A stretch of DNA of 64,000 nucleotides from Bacillota bacterium. GTDB taxonomy: Bacteria; Bacillota; Clostridia; Acetivibrionales; DSM-1351. Below are positions 54,818 through 62,709 of the stretch, piece after piece. The DNA lies in assembly GCA_023398105.1 (NCBI GenBank), contig JAEWST010000162.1, positions 13,295 through 77,294 of the forward strand. Direction: 5' to 3'. Position 1 is the stretch's first letter. Every line of letters begins with the position of its first letter. The notes beneath the pieces are model-generated. The model had not been told where the DNA came from and searched no databases. It was given only the letters and a program-made list of their open reading frames with translations. A program made the translations under genes and the position numbers.

Positions 54818-54958
54818 CCCATGCTCCTCCCTAATTGGAGTTATTAACAGTTACTAATCTCTGTTGTTATAGGCATTTCATATTCCGATGTCATTTATAT
54901 TTCAACCTTAAATTCACTTAATTCATGAAATTCAATTCAAGAACCGTCCCCAAATTTA
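54818..54958. repeat. conserved spacer repeat 3 before payload 3
   Basis: About 141 bp, near-identical to 56072-56212 and 56594-56734. It carries the ribosome site and the shared start. The distal end (TAAATTTGGGGACGG on the minus strand) forms the stop codon of the upstream gene. Confidence 0.85.
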
Positions 54959-56071
54959 CTTGTATTTGAGCGTACTTAAAACCTTATCAATCTCATTCTT
55001 GGGCCAAATTCCAGATTGCTTGTACATATCTAGCAACTGGTTTATCTGCTCCGCTTGCACCGTTGGCCATTTGCCAGAAATAGCTGCAGACCGTGCCAAA
55101 ATCATCTCCAGCTTTGAGGAATCATCCACCGATACATTCTCTGCAACATTGGCATCTTTCATATAGGTCACACCCGACATTTTTGAAACCATTAAATTGT
55201 ATGAATCGTTAGCTTGCTTTAGAGCGGTACTACTAATTAATGGGTAATCTTTTTTTCCTGAGTGCAGTTGTTGACCATAGCCCAGTTGATTGATCTGAAC
55301 CGCATTACTAATTGCATTATGTTTTTCCGTTGGTGATACTCCAATGGGTGCTTTATCGTTCCGATTAGCTAGATACTGATGGTAGGCTGTATCTCCAACT
55401 AGCAACCCACGCTGCATCTTACGATATTCGTCTGCGTTCAATCCAGTCTCGTCAGGCTCCGATTTAGAACCCGTCCCGATGTGATCCCTGTGTAAGGCAT
55501 GTACCTCTTGGTATGCTGGTGCTATGTTCTCTAACACTTGAGCATCTTTAGATTCTTGTCGTGGCAGCAGACCATTTGCCAGCACTGCATAACCAATTGT
55601 ATGCTCTGACTCGTGTGTTGAACCAGATACTATATCTTTATAAAGCTCTCTGAGTCGTACCTGCTCTCGAGTCTTCGCACCGTGTTGACCGTTCATAAAT
55701 CGTAAGTTTCCCTGCGGAAGTCCTTTTACGACCCGTTTATTGAAATCAGGGTTTTTCGCCTTCTTAGCATTTCTCTTAGTAGTCTCTTTAGTAGTCTTTT
55801 TGGTTTTGCGAATCCAATGCTTCTTTGAATCCTTCTTCGAGGAATTACCTCTTTTGAGACCACTTGTCAACTGTAATGTGACCCCTTTATTGACTTGTGG
55901 ATTTATCTTTTCATCATCTTGCAGTTTGGTTTGCATAACTAAACCAGACATGTTATTCAGAAACTGAAACCCTTGCTTCCCTGCACTTTTCTTCTGAGCA
56001 ACTGAATTAGTTATCACTTTACCTTTATTCCCTATTTTTTTATCTTTCTTTTTCTCTATCGGTGCGTACAT
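54956..56071 (-). CDS. CIS payload candidate 2: leader plus unnamed effector-like domain
   Basis: A 371-aa protein. Residues 1-50 are almost identical to payload 3. A very basic linker follows (about 70-120, KKHWIRKTKKTTKETTKR). The C-terminal ~230 residues (HESEHTIGYAVLANGLL, APAYQEVHALHRDHIGTGSK, AVQINQLGYGQQL) resemble a domain I have seen at the C-terminus of polymorphic toxins, but I cannot name its activity. No metal or nuclease motif is certain; the HESEH segment could be metal-binding. It ends where the spacer repeat begins. Confidence 0.6.
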   Translation of the reverse strand: MYAPIEKKKDKKIGNKGKVITNSVAQKKSAGKQGFQFLNNMSGLVMQTKLQDDEKINPQVNKGVTLQLTSGLKRGNSSKKDSKKHWIRKTKKTTKETTKRNAKKAKNPDFNKRVVKGLPQGNLRFMNGQHGAKTREQVRLRELYKDIVSGSTHESEHTIGYAVLANGLLPRQESKDAQVLENIAPAYQEVHALHRDHIGTGSKSEPDETGLNADEYRKMQRGLLVGDTAYHQYLANRNDKAPIGVSPTEKHNAISNAVQINQLGYGQQLHSGKKDYPLISSTALKQANDSYNLMVSKMSGVTYMKDANVAENVSVDDSSKLEMILARSAAISGKWPTVQAEQINQLLDMYKQSGIWPKNEIDKVLSTLKYK

Positions 56072-56212
56072 CCCATGCTCCTCCCTAATTGGAGTTATTA
56101 ACAGTTACTCATCTCCGTTGTTATAGGCATTTCATATTCCGATGTCATTTCTATTTCAACCTTAGATTCACTTAAATCATGAAATTCAATTCAAGAATCG
56201 CCCCCAAATTTA
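56072..56212. repeat. conserved spacer repeat 2 before payload 2
   Basis: About 141 bp, near-identical to the other two spacers. It contains the ribosome site (GGGAGGAG) and the stop of the upstream gene. Confidence 0.85.
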
Positions 56213-56593
56213 CTTTTGTTTATTACACCAATCTATACATGCTTGTGCACCTTTCTGAGCTGCCAAAGGTTGGAGATAATTAATCACCGTCTGCAAATCA
56301 GCTTGTCGACTAACATCACGAATATTTATACGGCTTCCATTATCATTTCCAAATTTGTAGTGTGTATTATCACCCACAACGTGAATATGGTGCTTACCAG
56401 CCACGCCGATAATTTTACCCTTCTTTTTACCACCCTTTCCTCCCATCTGAACTACATTATTTAATAATCCACTATTATTAGTAATTTCAAAGCCTTTCTT
56501 TACTGTGCTTTTCTTCTGGGCAACTGGATTAGCTATCACGCTACTTTTATTCTCTATTTTATTCTCTTTCTTTTTCTCTATTTGTGCGTACAT
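56210..56593 (-). CDS. CIS payload candidate 1: small leader protein
   Basis: A 127-aa protein. Its leader (MYAQIEKKKENKIENKSSVI and NPVAQKK...NNVVQM) is a diverged version of the one in payloads 2 and 3. A Gly/Lys-rich hinge (GGKGGKKKGK) leads to ~80 residues (KHHIHVVGDNTHYKFG...LQTVINYLQPLAAQKGAQACIDWC) of no family I know. The HHIH cluster may bind metal. It sits directly after the DUF4157 gene and is the shortest of the three. Confidence 0.6.
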   Translation of the reverse strand: MYAQIEKKKENKIENKSSVIANPVAQKKSTVKKGFEITNNSGLLNNVVQMGGKGGKKKGKIIGVAGKHHIHVVGDNTHYKFGNDNGSRINIRDVSRQADLQTVINYLQPLAAQKGAQACIDWCNKQK

Positions 56594-56734
56594 CCCATGC
56601 TCCTCCCTAATTGAAGTTATTAACAGTTACTCATCTCCGCTGTTCTAGACATTTCATATTCCGATGTGATTCTATTTCAACCTTAAATTCACTTAAATCA
56701 TGAAATTCAATTCAAGAACCGTCCCCAAATTTAT
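56594..56734. repeat. conserved spacer repeat 1, reaching into the DUF4157 gene
   Basis: About 141 bp, near-identical to the other two. Here the distal end is coding: AAATTTGGGGACGGTTCTTGA encodes the last residues KFGDGS and stop of the DUF4157 gene. In the other two copies the same bases lie after a TAA stop. Confidence 0.8.
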
Positions 56735-57260
56735 GAGCCTTCGCTCCCATCACATCTGCCTCATGCTCTAGCCCTGGATTATCATTCACCTTAATACCTT
56801 GCAGCTGCATGGTTGGTTGAACTCTCCCCTGTGCCTGCTGTACTACATGCCAAGCTTCATGAGCCAGGTGCTTCTCCTGCCCTGATGCCACATGGATATC
56901 CCTACCCTGTGTATATGCCAATGCTCCCACATGTGCGGGTTTATCCGAATTGTAATGTACTCTTACATCACTCATATCCATACCAGAAAGACTTTCCACC
57001 CCTGTCTTTATTTGATCTGGCATTCCAGTATTGTTTTCCTTTTTCATCTGCACAGGTTTAGTATTCAATAAACTAATCAATGAGTGCGTTCCCACATTTT
57101 TCTTAAACTGCACTGAATCTGCCTCCGCAAGTAAGGTATTGTTTGCTGCTATAACACGTTGAACAGGCTTTGCGGAAGTAGGCTTCCTCTTTTGAGCTTT
57201 ACTCACTGCACTTACCTTCTTGGCTTTTTTATCACTCTTTTTACTTTTATCTGCAAACAT
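56712..57260 (-). CDS. DUF4157 (eCIS core) protein
   Basis: A 182-aa protein. The DUF4157 domain at about residues 90-150 contains MSDVRVHYNSDKPA, GALAYTQGRDIHVA and the metalloprotease-like HEAWHVVQQAQGR. DUF4157 proteins are typical of extracellular injection loci and are often fused or linked to effectors. The N-terminal half is lysine-rich with VQ motifs (KPVQRVI, KPVQMKK), like the payload leaders. AGGAAGGGGG precedes the ATG. It is placed between the ATPase and the payload array, so a role in cargo recognition or loading is plausible. Confidence 0.85.
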   Translation of the reverse strand: MFADKSKKSDKKAKKVSAVSKAQKRKPTSAKPVQRVIAANNTLLAEADSVQFKKNVGTHSLISLLNTKPVQMKKENNTGMPDQIKTGVESLSGMDMSDVRVHYNSDKPAHVGALAYTQGRDIHVASGQEKHLAHEAWHVVQQAQGRVQPTMQLQGIKVNDNPGLEHEADVMGAKAHKFGDGS

Positions 57261-57278
57261 TTTATCCCCCTTCCTTGA

Positions 57279-59423
57279 TTATAAATATTCTTCTATATCA
57301 TCTAGGATAACCATTTTCCCTATCTTTTTAAGCTCTGTCAGTGCAGCTTTTATTATGTGGCTATTCCCTACCTCTTCGTTTTTTTCTGCTGCAATAAAAG
57401 CCGCAGCTAGTACAATATTTTTTATATTTCCTCCACTAACCTCAAATTTCTCTGCAATCCAAGGAAAACTGATATCTTCCTGTAAAGGAGTTTCTTTAGG
57501 GAATAGAGAACGCCAAATCATTTCTCTGTAAGTTGCATTTGGAAACGGAAACTCAATAACAAAATTGAAACGCCGTAAAAACGCATCATCAATATTCTTC
57601 ATAAAATTTGTAGCCAAAATTGTGACACCTTCATAATCCTCGATTCTTTGCAATAAATATGCCGTTTCCACATTGGCATGTCGGTCATGGGAGTCCTTGA
57701 CCTCTGTTCGCTTGCCGAAAATAGCATCTGCTTCATCAAAAAAGAGGATTGCATTACTAAGCTGTGCTTCATCAAAAATTCCTTCAAGATTTTTTTCTGT
57801 TTCTCCGATGTATTTGCTTACCATTTTTGCTATATCAACTTTGTAAAGCTCCAACTGGAGTTCGTTTGCCACAACCTGTGCCGCCATGGTTTTTCCTGTG
57901 CCTGGAGGTCCTGAAAAAAGCATACTGAGCCCTTTGCCGTAGGAAAGTCTTTTATTAAATCCCCAGTCCCCAAAAACTGTCTGTCTAAATTTCATTTGAT
58001 TGCAGGCATCTTTTAATAAATTCCTTGCGTCCTCCGAAAGAATGATATCGTCCCAATGAAATTTTGCTTCAATTTTTCGTGCCTTGGTAATTAAGTGAGA
58101 TTTTCCATTTTGATAACAGGCCAAATTAAGGCTGTTTATGTCTATACCCTCAGACCTGCTCCTATTTCCTGTAGCATTAATACTTGCCAATTTAAGAGTG
58201 TCCATTATCTGACCTGGTGTAAATCGAAATTTTGACGCAAACTCTCCCCAATTCACTACGGTACTGAATTTATAATACTCCCCCATCGCCTGCCAAAGTA
58301 TCTTCCTCTCTTGTTCATCGGGCAACTCTAATGAAAAGTGAAGGAGCATTTCCTTTTGTGAAGGCATGTATTTTTTTAAGGAATCTGTGGAAAGAATGTA
58401 GAATATTTCGCCCTTTGGAAATTCTTTTATATACTCTGTTTTAAGCTCAATTAGTCCATCTATTATTTTATCTTCAATTGTATTTGGCATTTTTACTGCA
58501 AGAACAGCATTTTGAAGAACTGTTTCACACAGGATAGATTTTATGAGCTTTTCAGGGCTTGTATCCGATAAAAACACCTTAATATCCACCAGCAGCAGAG
58601 TCCTGCCTAGTTTGTGACATATATGCCTAATCTGAAATGTTTTTCCTGTGCCGTTTGCTCCTTCTAGATGGAGCAGAAAGGTTTCCCTTTCCTGCAAATC
58701 AGTTGTATGATAATTCCAAAGCTTATCTTGGAGTTCCGTTTGGATAAGCATAGGAGCAAGAACGCTATCTGGGTGGAATATTTCTATATGCCTTTCAAAC
58801 TCTTGGAAATATTTACCATTACACAAGAGATAATTTACAATTCTTGTGTTTAGGCACATCTCCCTGTTTTGCTCATATGTGTTCCAGGGTGAATCAGATA
58901 AGAGAAATTTTTGTAAAGAACCGCCATAAATCCACTCTGTTTTATGTTTTATAAATTCCGCTGGATCATCGTATAGTATTCTTAAAACAATTTCCAGTGT
59001 AGGATATTTGATTGAAGTATCATCAGCAATAAGTCCATATACTTTTTGGTATTTTGGATGCAGTTCAGCTGCTAGGCTCATAATCACAATTTGCCTTTCC
59101 AGCCATGAGAGGGAGAATTTCTCGCATAATAAATCCAGATTATTTATTTGTCTGTTATTCTCCAATTCCATTTCTCTTGAAGTATATTCACTTTTTAATT
59201 GCTGCAGTTCTTCGGTGTCGTAGGACTCATTTTCATTTGTGAAAAGCTTAAAGATTTGAATAAAATTCATTGAAAAGCCACTGTTTGAAGCTTCAATACA
59301 AAGGTTTTGAATCTTTATTAGCAACCTGAGTATTTTTATATCAAGAATTTCAAGTAAATTAAGGATATACCCTTCTAATTCCTGATTTGTTAATTCGTTT
59401 TTGAATGTAATACTGTCCAGCAT
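57279..59423 (-). CDS. CIS-associated AAA+ ATPase (Afp15-like)
   Basis: A 714-aa protein. It has an upstream P-loop (EGANGTGKT, about residue 257) and a typical AAA+ module in the C-terminal third: Walker A GPPGTGKTMAAQ (about 504), Walker B AILFFDEADAIFGKR (about 561), and an arginine finger region (DDAFLRRFNFVIEFPFP). Afp15-type ATPases are a constant part of extracellular contractile clusters and help assembly or cargo loading. AAAGGTG precedes the ATG. Part of a MITE-like element lies 14 bases upstream. Confidence 0.85.
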   Translation of the reverse strand: MLDSITFKNELTNQELEGYILNLLEILDIKILRLLIKIQNLCIEASNSGFSMNFIQIFKLFTNENESYDTEELQQLKSEYTSREMELENNRQINNLDLLCEKFSLSWLERQIVIMSLAAELHPKYQKVYGLIADDTSIKYPTLEIVLRILYDDPAEFIKHKTEWIYGGSLQKFLLSDSPWNTYEQNREMCLNTRIVNYLLCNGKYFQEFERHIEIFHPDSVLAPMLIQTELQDKLWNYHTTDLQERETFLLHLEGANGTGKTFQIRHICHKLGRTLLLVDIKVFLSDTSPEKLIKSILCETVLQNAVLAVKMPNTIEDKIIDGLIELKTEYIKEFPKGEIFYILSTDSLKKYMPSQKEMLLHFSLELPDEQERKILWQAMGEYYKFSTVVNWGEFASKFRFTPGQIMDTLKLASINATGNRSRSEGIDINSLNLACYQNGKSHLITKARKIEAKFHWDDIILSEDARNLLKDACNQMKFRQTVFGDWGFNKRLSYGKGLSMLFSGPPGTGKTMAAQVVANELQLELYKVDIAKMVSKYIGETEKNLEGIFDEAQLSNAILFFDEADAIFGKRTEVKDSHDRHANVETAYLLQRIEDYEGVTILATNFMKNIDDAFLRRFNFVIEFPFPNATYREMIWRSLFPKETPLQEDISFPWIAEKFEVSGGNIKNIVLAAAFIAAEKNEEVGNSHIIKAALTELKKIGKMVILDDIEEYL

Positions 59424-59436
59424 ATGGTTTGCACCT

Positions 59437-59497
59437 TTCTAAACCGCTGTTGTAATGAAATTTTCTATAATTGAAAATTTCATTTTGAATCTAGGCG
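59437..59497. mobile_element. left half of the MITE-like element upstream of the AAA+ gene
   Basis: Read leftward from TTATAA (59498-59503), this is CGCCTAGATTCAAAATG, a hairpin (AATGAAATTTTC/GAAAATTTCATT), and AGCGG. It matches the left half of the Fic insert. The right end is absent. It lies in the leader of the ATPase gene. Confidence 0.6.
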
Positions 59498-59540
59498 TTA
59501 TAAATAATGTTACCATATTATTTATATTCTTACAATCTGA

Positions 59541-59586
59541 CAAAAAACCTCCCCCTGTTCACAACAATGTTCACAAAGAGAGGTTT
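59541..59586 (-). terminator. terminator of the pectinase gene
   Basis: On the minus strand AAACCTC pairs with GAGGTTT around a loop with two copies of TGTGAACA-type sequence, then a T run. It lies about 60 bases after the pectinase stop. Between the two, an AATTTGAATTTAATT unit is repeated three times. Confidence 0.6.
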
Positions 59587-59646
59587 CTTTAGTCGAAATA
59601 AAAACTATAGTTAATTTGAATTTAATTAATTTGAATTTAATTAATT

Positions 59647-62259
59647 TCAATTTAATAAACATTTCTTAAGCAAAGCTAAATCAATTGCATCTACTGTACC
59701 GCTACTATCCATATCAGCCGCTTTGAATGAATCTCCCGTCAAAAGCTCAATTCCGAGAAGATGCTTCTTTACTACAGCAAAATCTAATGCATCTACTACT
59801 CCATCATGAAATGGATCACCAGGTATAATTAATTCAATATCAGGATAGTTTTCCTTTACAAATACGATATAATTAACCACACCGCTTGAAGCCTCATTTG
59901 ATCCAAGTTCAACAGTTGAATTGAAATCAAATTTTTTCTCGTAAATGTTAAAAGTAATTCCTGCATCATTGGTTAATGTATCACCTGTTTTAGTCCAGAT
60001 ATTCAACCAACTTGGTATAGTTGAAACTCTAGTATCTAATGCAATATAACAAAAAACATCCGTTTTTGTAGTAAAAGACGCCAACACTGATGTAAAGCTT
60101 TTTGAATCACAAGCAGTTCTTATATATTCTGAACCTTTAATAATCTCTGGAATTGTGCTAAATTTAACTGTTCTGTCTCCAAACATCAAATCTCCAACCT
60201 GTAAATTCTCTTGTATTGACCAGTCAGCTGCGTTTGCCGTATCATTTACTACTAATGACTTTATATGTTTTCCTTCAAGCACAGGCGACTCTGGCTCTTC
60301 AATTCCCGTTGGATTCCAGCCATCTGTACCCGAAAGGAATTTTTCCATTGTATATTCAGAGGCTTTTGAGTAAGGCAATTGTTTTCTAGATGCATTTGAG
60401 CCAGCACCAGTATTTAGATGCTCCCACATTTCATAATTTTCCGGATTGTTGCCTGACATGCTAGTCCATCCAGCAGAAGCTATATGGTTTCCCAATTCAC
60501 ATTCTCTAAATAATACTTTCGGAGTAATACTACCAGTTTCTGAGCTTGGTATCCACGGTCTTCCTAAAGAAATGCTTTTTGAAGTGCTACTACTACTTGT
60601 CAGCTTACATTTATAGAATAGATAGCCTTTTTGATCAGCTTTTGTGCTCGGAGCTGTAACACATCCGCCACTCCTATTTAGCGAATAAACTTCACAATTG
60701 TGAAATACTGCAGTTGCTGCTCCAAAAATAAAATCCACATCTCCCTCAATATAACAATTGTAATAATATTGTCTTCCACTATTCGCATATAAGGTGTCCT
60801 GATTACCCTTAAAAGAACAATTCTTGAATATCATTTTATCGGCTTTAGCAAGCACTGCTACTGCCTGACTGCTGCCATTTGCCGCCTCATCGTAGGAATT
60901 TTCAAAAGTTATATTTTCTGCTTGAAATCCATCACCTGCTATGGTGATACTTGGACTTCCAGATGTTCCTAATGTACCGCCTGTAGACTTGGGAGTGCTT
61001 GCAGCATCATTAAAGGTTAAAATTGTTCCTCCTCTGCTTTGACCAATTAACGAGATATTCTTTTTAGATGAACCTATATTCATTTTCTCCTTATAGGTGC
61101 CATTCTTAATGTATATAGTGGTTCTGGCAGAGCTATTTGCAGGCACACTATTTATAGCTGCCTGAACGGTTGTATAATTGCCGCTTCCATCCTTTGAAAC
61201 CACTACATCATATTTTATAGGATTCTCTATAATTGGAGTGTCTTTGATAAGCTTAGCAGGCCAATTGCCATACCAAGCATAGCCTGTTCTTCTTTCTTGA
61301 CTTATTTCTGACATTTGATAATGGAGAGAGCTATCTCTATCAACAAAAATTGGTCTATTGGTGTTAATTTCATAAAAACGTGCCCAAATAGGACTGGCAG
61401 TTGAATCACTTACAACCACTCTGTCACCATTGGTTTCAACCACTTTGATTCCGTTTATCTGAACTTTCACCATCCATGAAACAGCTGAGTTAATTGCATT
61501 TGTTATATCAGTGCTTGGATTTTTTATTGTTTTTAGGTAATTTACTATACCAACGCTTTCGCTTGTACATATAGATGGCAATTCATAAGCCCTGCCAGTT
61601 GTAGGCTTTAAGGTATTTTCATCATGCTGCTGACACCAAGCTGTCTTGACACCATTAACAGTTATTTGTGTATTCAGAAAGCATTGTATACCTTTTTGAA
61701 CTGCAACAACTGCCTTTGAAGCTCTAGTCGTATCAATAAAGGTAAAATCTCCTGTTTTGTTTGCAACACTTGTCAGTACATTCATAACATGAACCATAGC
61801 GTTGTCATTATAGGTAATATGTGCATGATAAGTTCCTGCATCACCGAAAACCTGTGGCCATCCCCCATTTGAATATTGACCATTTAAAAGAAGATCAATA
61901 CCTTTTTGGCATGAAGTCAAATATTTAGAATTGTTTGTTTGCTTGTAGGTTTTAGCTAAAACAATAATTTGAGAAGTTGTTGTATCATTATCTGTTGTAG
62001 ACTTCCCCCATGATCCAGTATCGCTCACAGTCATATCCTTTCTCCAACCTCCATCAGAAAGCTGATACTGGACAATACTGTCTGCAAGCTTAATTCCCTC
62101 AACACTACCAAACCAAGCATCAGAATTTTTAAAGACACTGTCCCAATCGGGTGAAGATGCCAATACTTCTTTTGGTAATAGCATAACTAAAGAAAAAACA
62201 AATACCAGCATTACTGTACTTAATAGCTTTAGACACAAAGTCTTACTGTTTTTTAACAT
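59647..62259 (-). CDS. dockerin-bearing pectinase: PL10 pectate lyase plus CE8 pectin methylesterase
   Basis: An 870-aa secreted enzyme. A signal peptide (about residues 1-34) is followed by a PL10 pectate lyase (about 35-340; GGWRKDMTV, QYSNGGWPQVFG, DRDSSLHYQMSEI), then a CE8 methylesterase (about 350-640; GNQDTLY near 488, GDVDFIFG near 510 and LGRPW near 568 carry the catalytic Asp and Arg residues), an ~130-residue linker module, and a C-terminal type I dockerin (about 813-870) with two calcium-binding repeats (GDPFHDGVVDALD and ADMDSSGTVDAID). The esterase removes methyl groups so the lyase can cut. It attaches to a cellulosome scaffold. GAGGAGG precedes the ATG. Confidence 0.9.
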   Translation of the reverse strand: MLKNSKTLCLKLLSTVMLVFVFSLVMLLPKEVLASSPDWDSVFKNSDAWFGSVEGIKLADSIVQYQLSDGGWRKDMTVSDTGSWGKSTTDNDTTTSQIIVLAKTYKQTNNSKYLTSCQKGIDLLLNGQYSNGGWPQVFGDAGTYHAHITYNDNAMVHVMNVLTSVANKTGDFTFIDTTRASKAVVAVQKGIQCFLNTQITVNGVKTAWCQQHDENTLKPTTGRAYELPSICTSESVGIVNYLKTIKNPSTDITNAINSAVSWMVKVQINGIKVVETNGDRVVVSDSTASPIWARFYEINTNRPIFVDRDSSLHYQMSEISQERRTGYAWYGNWPAKLIKDTPIIENPIKYDVVVSKDGSGNYTTVQAAINSVPANSSARTTIYIKNGTYKEKMNIGSSKKNISLIGQSRGGTILTFNDAASTPKSTGGTLGTSGSPSITIAGDGFQAENITFENSYDEAANGSSQAVAVLAKADKMIFKNCSFKGNQDTLYANSGRQYYYNCYIEGDVDFIFGAATAVFHNCEVYSLNRSGGCVTAPSTKADQKGYLFYKCKLTSSSSTSKSISLGRPWIPSSETGSITPKVLFRECELGNHIASAGWTSMSGNNPENYEMWEHLNTGAGSNASRKQLPYSKASEYTMEKFLSGTDGWNPTGIEEPESPVLEGKHIKSLVVNDTANAADWSIQENLQVGDLMFGDRTVKFSTIPEIIKGSEYIRTACDSKSFTSVLASFTTKTDVFCYIALDTRVSTIPSWLNIWTKTGDTLTNDAGITFNIYEKKFDFNSTVELGSNEASSGVVNYIVFVKENYPDIELIIPGDPFHDGVVDALDFAVVKKHLLGIELLTGDSFKAADMDSSGTVDAIDLALLKKCLLN

Positions 62260-62365
62260 ACTTTTACCTCCTCGTCTTATACCTTTTAGTTTTTGCTTTA
62301 CATAGCAAGAAAGACGGCTAAAATACTGAGTTGAACAATGCTAGTTCTAGTAATTACTAATTTCT

Positions 62366-62433
62366 TGCAATTATTTTGGCAACAAACCATTGATAAATCT
62401 CCCGCACCGATAGGATTTTTTATGCGAAAGTTG
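62366..62433. repeat. half copy of the 128-bp inverted-repeat element
   Basis: CTTGCAATTATTTTGG, CCATTGATAAATCTCCCGC and TATGCGAAAGTTG match the right half of the element at 32612-32739. The left arm is missing. A separate small hairpin (CAAATACTA/TAGTATTTG) lies at 62486-62513. Confidence 0.45.
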
Positions 62434-62611
62434 CTTTATATATATTAATGCGGATTCATTTCCAATTTTCAGTCATATTTTCCTGCAAATACTACTCTTC
62501 AAAATAGTATTTGTATTAATGTTATGGTAATGAGAGTTAGTATTTTCAGCAAACAAATCAAATACACTAACTGGTAAAATTTAATTCAATCCACTTTTTA
62601 ATAATACAAAA

Positions 62612-62675
62612 ACACAAATCCATCAAGGTTATACATATCTGTTAAATCCGACCTTGACAAATTTGTGTTTTTTTA
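62612..62675. terminator. terminator of the scaffoldin gene
   Basis: ACACAAAT pairs with ATTTGTGT, with an inner CAAGGT/ACCTTG stem. T runs flank both ends, so it can act in either direction. It lies 35 bases after the scaffoldin stop on the minus strand. Confidence 0.65.
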
Positions 62676-62709
62676 TTTATTTCACATTTTGTTGATATTA
62701 ACCATCATT

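Noticed and set aside
54818..56734. Regularly spaced repeats that could suggest a CRISPR array
   Set aside because: Units are ~141 bp, only three in number, and separated by coding sequence of different lengths. They carry ribosome sites and stop codons, so they are gene spacers.
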